This document shows, piece after piece, positions 62,595-64,000 of a stretch of 64,000 nucleotides of DNA (position 1 is its first letter; each line of letters starts with the position of its first letter). The position numbers were made by a program, and so were the translations under genes. This DNA is from Microbacterium sp. CFH 31415 (GTDB lineage: Bacteria; Actinomycetota; Actinomycetes; Actinomycetales; Microbacteriaceae). The notes under the pieces are model-generated. The model was not told where the DNA came from, searched no databases, and saw nothing but the letters and a program-made list of their open reading frames with translations. Location: assembly GCF_022538185.1 (NCBI RefSeq), contig NZ_JAKYXC010000002.1, forward strand, positions 558,001 through 622,000, read 5' to 3'.

Positions 62595-62870
62595 ATGACG
62601 ACGCTGAATCCCTACGCACTCGAGGAGGCTCGGGCCGCGGACGGCATCGACGTGTGCGACCCGCGCCCCGCGGCTGAGCAGACCGCGGACCAGCCATTGC
62701 CGCCGATCATCGAGGGCGGCAACCCGGCGATTCACCTGGCGCACGGCGTCTGCCAGCGGGACGTCCCGTCGTGGTGCGGCATCGCGCTCGATCAGCATTA
62801 CCAGCGCACCGCTCGCGCGTGCGAGGCGGCGGGCACTCCGATCGAACCCAACACATTCGTCGAGGGTTAG
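62595..62870 (+). CDS. Small Cys-containing island protein
   Basis: Unrecognised 91-residue protein. The start ATG 62595 is decided by a perfect ribosome site AGGAGGTGAT ending 4-5 nt upstream. Four Cys occur (V-C-D-P, V-C-Q-R, W-C-G-I, A-C-E-A), and the composition is soluble and acidic. It is typical of small phage or island cargo genes. A hairpin terminator follows. Confidence 0.65.
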   Translation: MTTLNPYALEEARAADGIDVCDPRPAAEQTADQPLPPIIEGGNPAIHLAHGVCQRDVPSWCGIALDQHYQRTARACEAAGTPIEPNTFVEG

Positions 62871-62956
62871 CGGCGGGCCGGCAACGCCGCACGACCCAGC
62901 CGCACCCATCTGGTCGACGCAGTCTCAGGCAGACGTGTGATTGCCTGAAAACGACA

Positions 62957-62997
62957 AAGACCCGGAACCCGCGACTTCCGCGTGATTCCGGGCCTTT

Positions 62998-62999
<2 letters not shown>
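62957..62999. terminator. Bidirectional terminator between the island gene and tRNA-Pro
   Basis: CCCGGAA (62961-62967) pairs with TTCCGGG (62986-62992), with an inner CGCG pair. GGCCTTTTCC follows on the plus strand and TCTTTGTCG on the minus strand. It lies inside the island, downstream of both the small gene and the tRNA. Confidence 0.75.
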
Positions 63000-63076
<77 letters not shown>

Positions 63077-63199
63077 ATGCCCGAGCCGGAGCGCGGACAA
63101 CTCCCCTATGCTACCCGCTCCGCGCACCGGTCGCGAACCAGCCACCGATCCGGGCGCGTCGTCTCGCGCATCCCTCCAGCCGGTGTCCGTGTCGAGGAG

Positions 63200-63205
63200 T
63201 ACCGT
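63200..63205 (+). promoter_or_regulatory. -10 box of the second GNAT gene, leaderless
   Basis: TACCGT ends six bases before the ATG at 63212. No ribosome site in the gap. Confidence 0.5.
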
Positions 63206-63211
63206 CGCCGC

Positions 63212-63796
63212 ATGGCACAGATCACGATCGAGCCCGCCACGCCCGCACGCTTCGACGATGCCCAGCACGCCCTCACCGGTGGAGGCGACGGGCGCCACTG
63301 CCAATGCCAGTGGTGGACGATCACCAACGCGCAGTTCAACGCCCTGTCCACCGACGAGCGGCGAGAGCTGCTGCGCGATGAGATCGAGTCCGGGCCGCCA
63401 CCGGCGCTCATCGCCTACGTCGACGGCGAGGCCGCAGGCTGGGTGAGGGTCGGACCACGCACCGCGCAGGTCCGACTCTCACGCACGAAGCGGTTCGCCG
63501 CATCCGAAGAGCCCTGGGACGACGAAACGGTGTGGGCGGTCACCTGCTTCGTCGTGCGCAAGGAGCAGCGGGGGGTCGGACTCAACGCCCGGCTGCTCGA
63601 CGCCGCACTCGCGTTCGCCCGCGACGGCGGCGCCCGAGTCGTCGAGGCCTACCCCGTCGACCCTGCTCTCGGCCGCAAGAAGTCGTCCAACGACCTGTAC
63701 CACGGCGTCGTGTCGACTTTCCTGTCGGCCGGATTCCGCGAGGTGGCCCGGCCATCGCCCGATCGGCCGATCATGGCACTCGATCTGAGCACCTGA
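63212..63796 (+). CDS. GNAT acetyltransferase with HCQCQ motif (copy 2)
   Basis: GNAT-fold protein of 194 residues, paralogous to the one at 52774. Shared blocks: R-H-C-Q-C-Q-W near residue 29, W-D-D-E-T-V-W-A-V, F-V-V-R-K-E-Q-R-G-V-G-L (acetyl-CoA loop), V-E-A-Y-P and F-L-S-A-G-F-R-E-V-A-R-P. Both have the same leaderless layout. Substrate unknown. Confidence 0.88.
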   Translation: MAQITIEPATPARFDDAQHALTGGGDGRHCQCQWWTITNAQFNALSTDERRELLRDEIESGPPPALIAYVDGEAAGWVRVGPRTAQVRLSRTKRFAASEEPWDDETVWAVTCFVVRKEQRGVGLNARLLDAALAFARDGGARVVEAYPVDPALGRKKSSNDLYHGVVSTFLSAGFREVARPSPDRPIMALDLST

Positions 63797-63873
63797 CCTG
63801 TCCATCCGGGTCGCGGCGTGACGGCCGCTCATACGTGGGACGATGGTCGTCGCCACGTTCAACGAGGAGGACC

Positions 63874-64000
63874 ATGTCGCGGCTGCTGATCGGTTTCATC
63901 CCCTACGTGGCAATGTCGCTGGTGCATGTGGCCACCCTCGCCGCCGGCGCACATGACGCGGCCGACCCGACGAAGCTGATGCTCATGCCGTTCCTGGCCC
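63874..64000 (+). CDS. Lysoplasmalogenase-like (YhhN) protein, partial
   Basis: Only the first 42 codons are visible before the window ends. ATG 63874 has AGGAGG just upstream. The sequence is hydrophobic with P-T-K-L-M-L-M-P-F-L, resembling the T-K-P-L-L-M-P motif near the N-terminus of YhhN membrane proteins. The family hydrolyses lysoplasmalogens or has unknown function in bacteria. Weak call. Confidence 0.5.
   Translation, partial: MSRLLIGFIPYVAMSLVHVATLAAGAHDAADPTKLMLMPFLA

Overview
The window is a GC-rich actinobacterial chromosome segment. The gene content and order fit Microbacteriaceae, most likely Microbacterium or a close relative. The evidence is an actinobacterial dcw cluster headed by mraZ, a pknL/Rv2175c/aroG/plsC/fadD15-like block in the order known from mycobacteria, a garA-ftsR-resR block, many GTG starts and TANNNT-type -10 boxes. 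I name no species from sequence alone.

Layout. 1-5.4 kb: the start of the division and cell-wall cluster on the minus strand, mraZ-rsmH-ftsL-ftsI-murF-(mraY), driven by a promoter that overlaps a three-copy MraZ box. 5.5-16.4 kb: DUF3040 membrane protein, polyprenyl diphosphate synthase, Rv2175c-like DNA-binding protein, secreted LysM protein, PASTA-type Ser/Thr kinase (PknL-like), class II DAHP synthase, PlsC acyltransferase, ROK glucokinase, long-chain acyl-CoA synthetase, peptide deformylase. 16.4-26.1 kb: orphan EspI-like ATPase, pyruvate carboxylase, ParA, a divergent Lrp/methionine gamma-lyase-type pair, then ResR-like, FtsR-like and GarA-like genes. 26.2-29.2 kb: a Cys/Met-rich copper-storage-type protein, a CopC-domain protein and dihydrolipoamide dehydrogenase. 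29.3-36.5 kb: CYTH protein, alpha-glucan phosphorylase with a LacI-type operator, glutamine amidotransferase, Na+/Ca2+ exchanger, NAD(P)HX epimerase, YihY protein. 36.6-47.2 kb: a complete-looking type IV pilus locus, ten genes in one tight minus-strand unit (pilA to pilC) with pilB divergent. 47.2-60.6 kb: accessory region with DUF1905, SRPBCC, a secreted PxKF-type protein, glycosyltransferase, DUF222-HNH nuclease, GNAT, membrane proteins, a secreted beta-helix protein, aldo/keto reductase, L,D-transpeptidase, DUF2809, alpha/beta hydrolase and SDR. 60.9-63.0 kb: a 2.1-kb mini-island inserted at a tRNA-Pro(GGG) gene, bounded by a 47-bp direct repeat with one mismatch and carrying three small genes but no integrase. 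63.2-64 kb: a second GNAT of the same HCQCQ type and the start of a lysoplasmalogenase-like gene.

How the parts fit. Much of the left half concerns envelope growth: septal peptidoglycan synthesis, a PASTA kinase that senses cell-wall fragments, its likely DNA-binding and FHA substrates (Rv2175c-like, GarA-like), regulators of division (MraZ, FtsR) and growth (ResR), and a LysM hydrolase. Central carbon is represented by pyruvate carboxylase, lipoamide dehydrogenase, glucokinase and glycogen phosphorylase. The most notable points are the tRNA-Pro mini-island, the unusually large PilX-like pilin in the pilus operon, repeated leaderless promoter/start arrangements, and a strongly recurring heptamer GGATGCC/GGCATCC.
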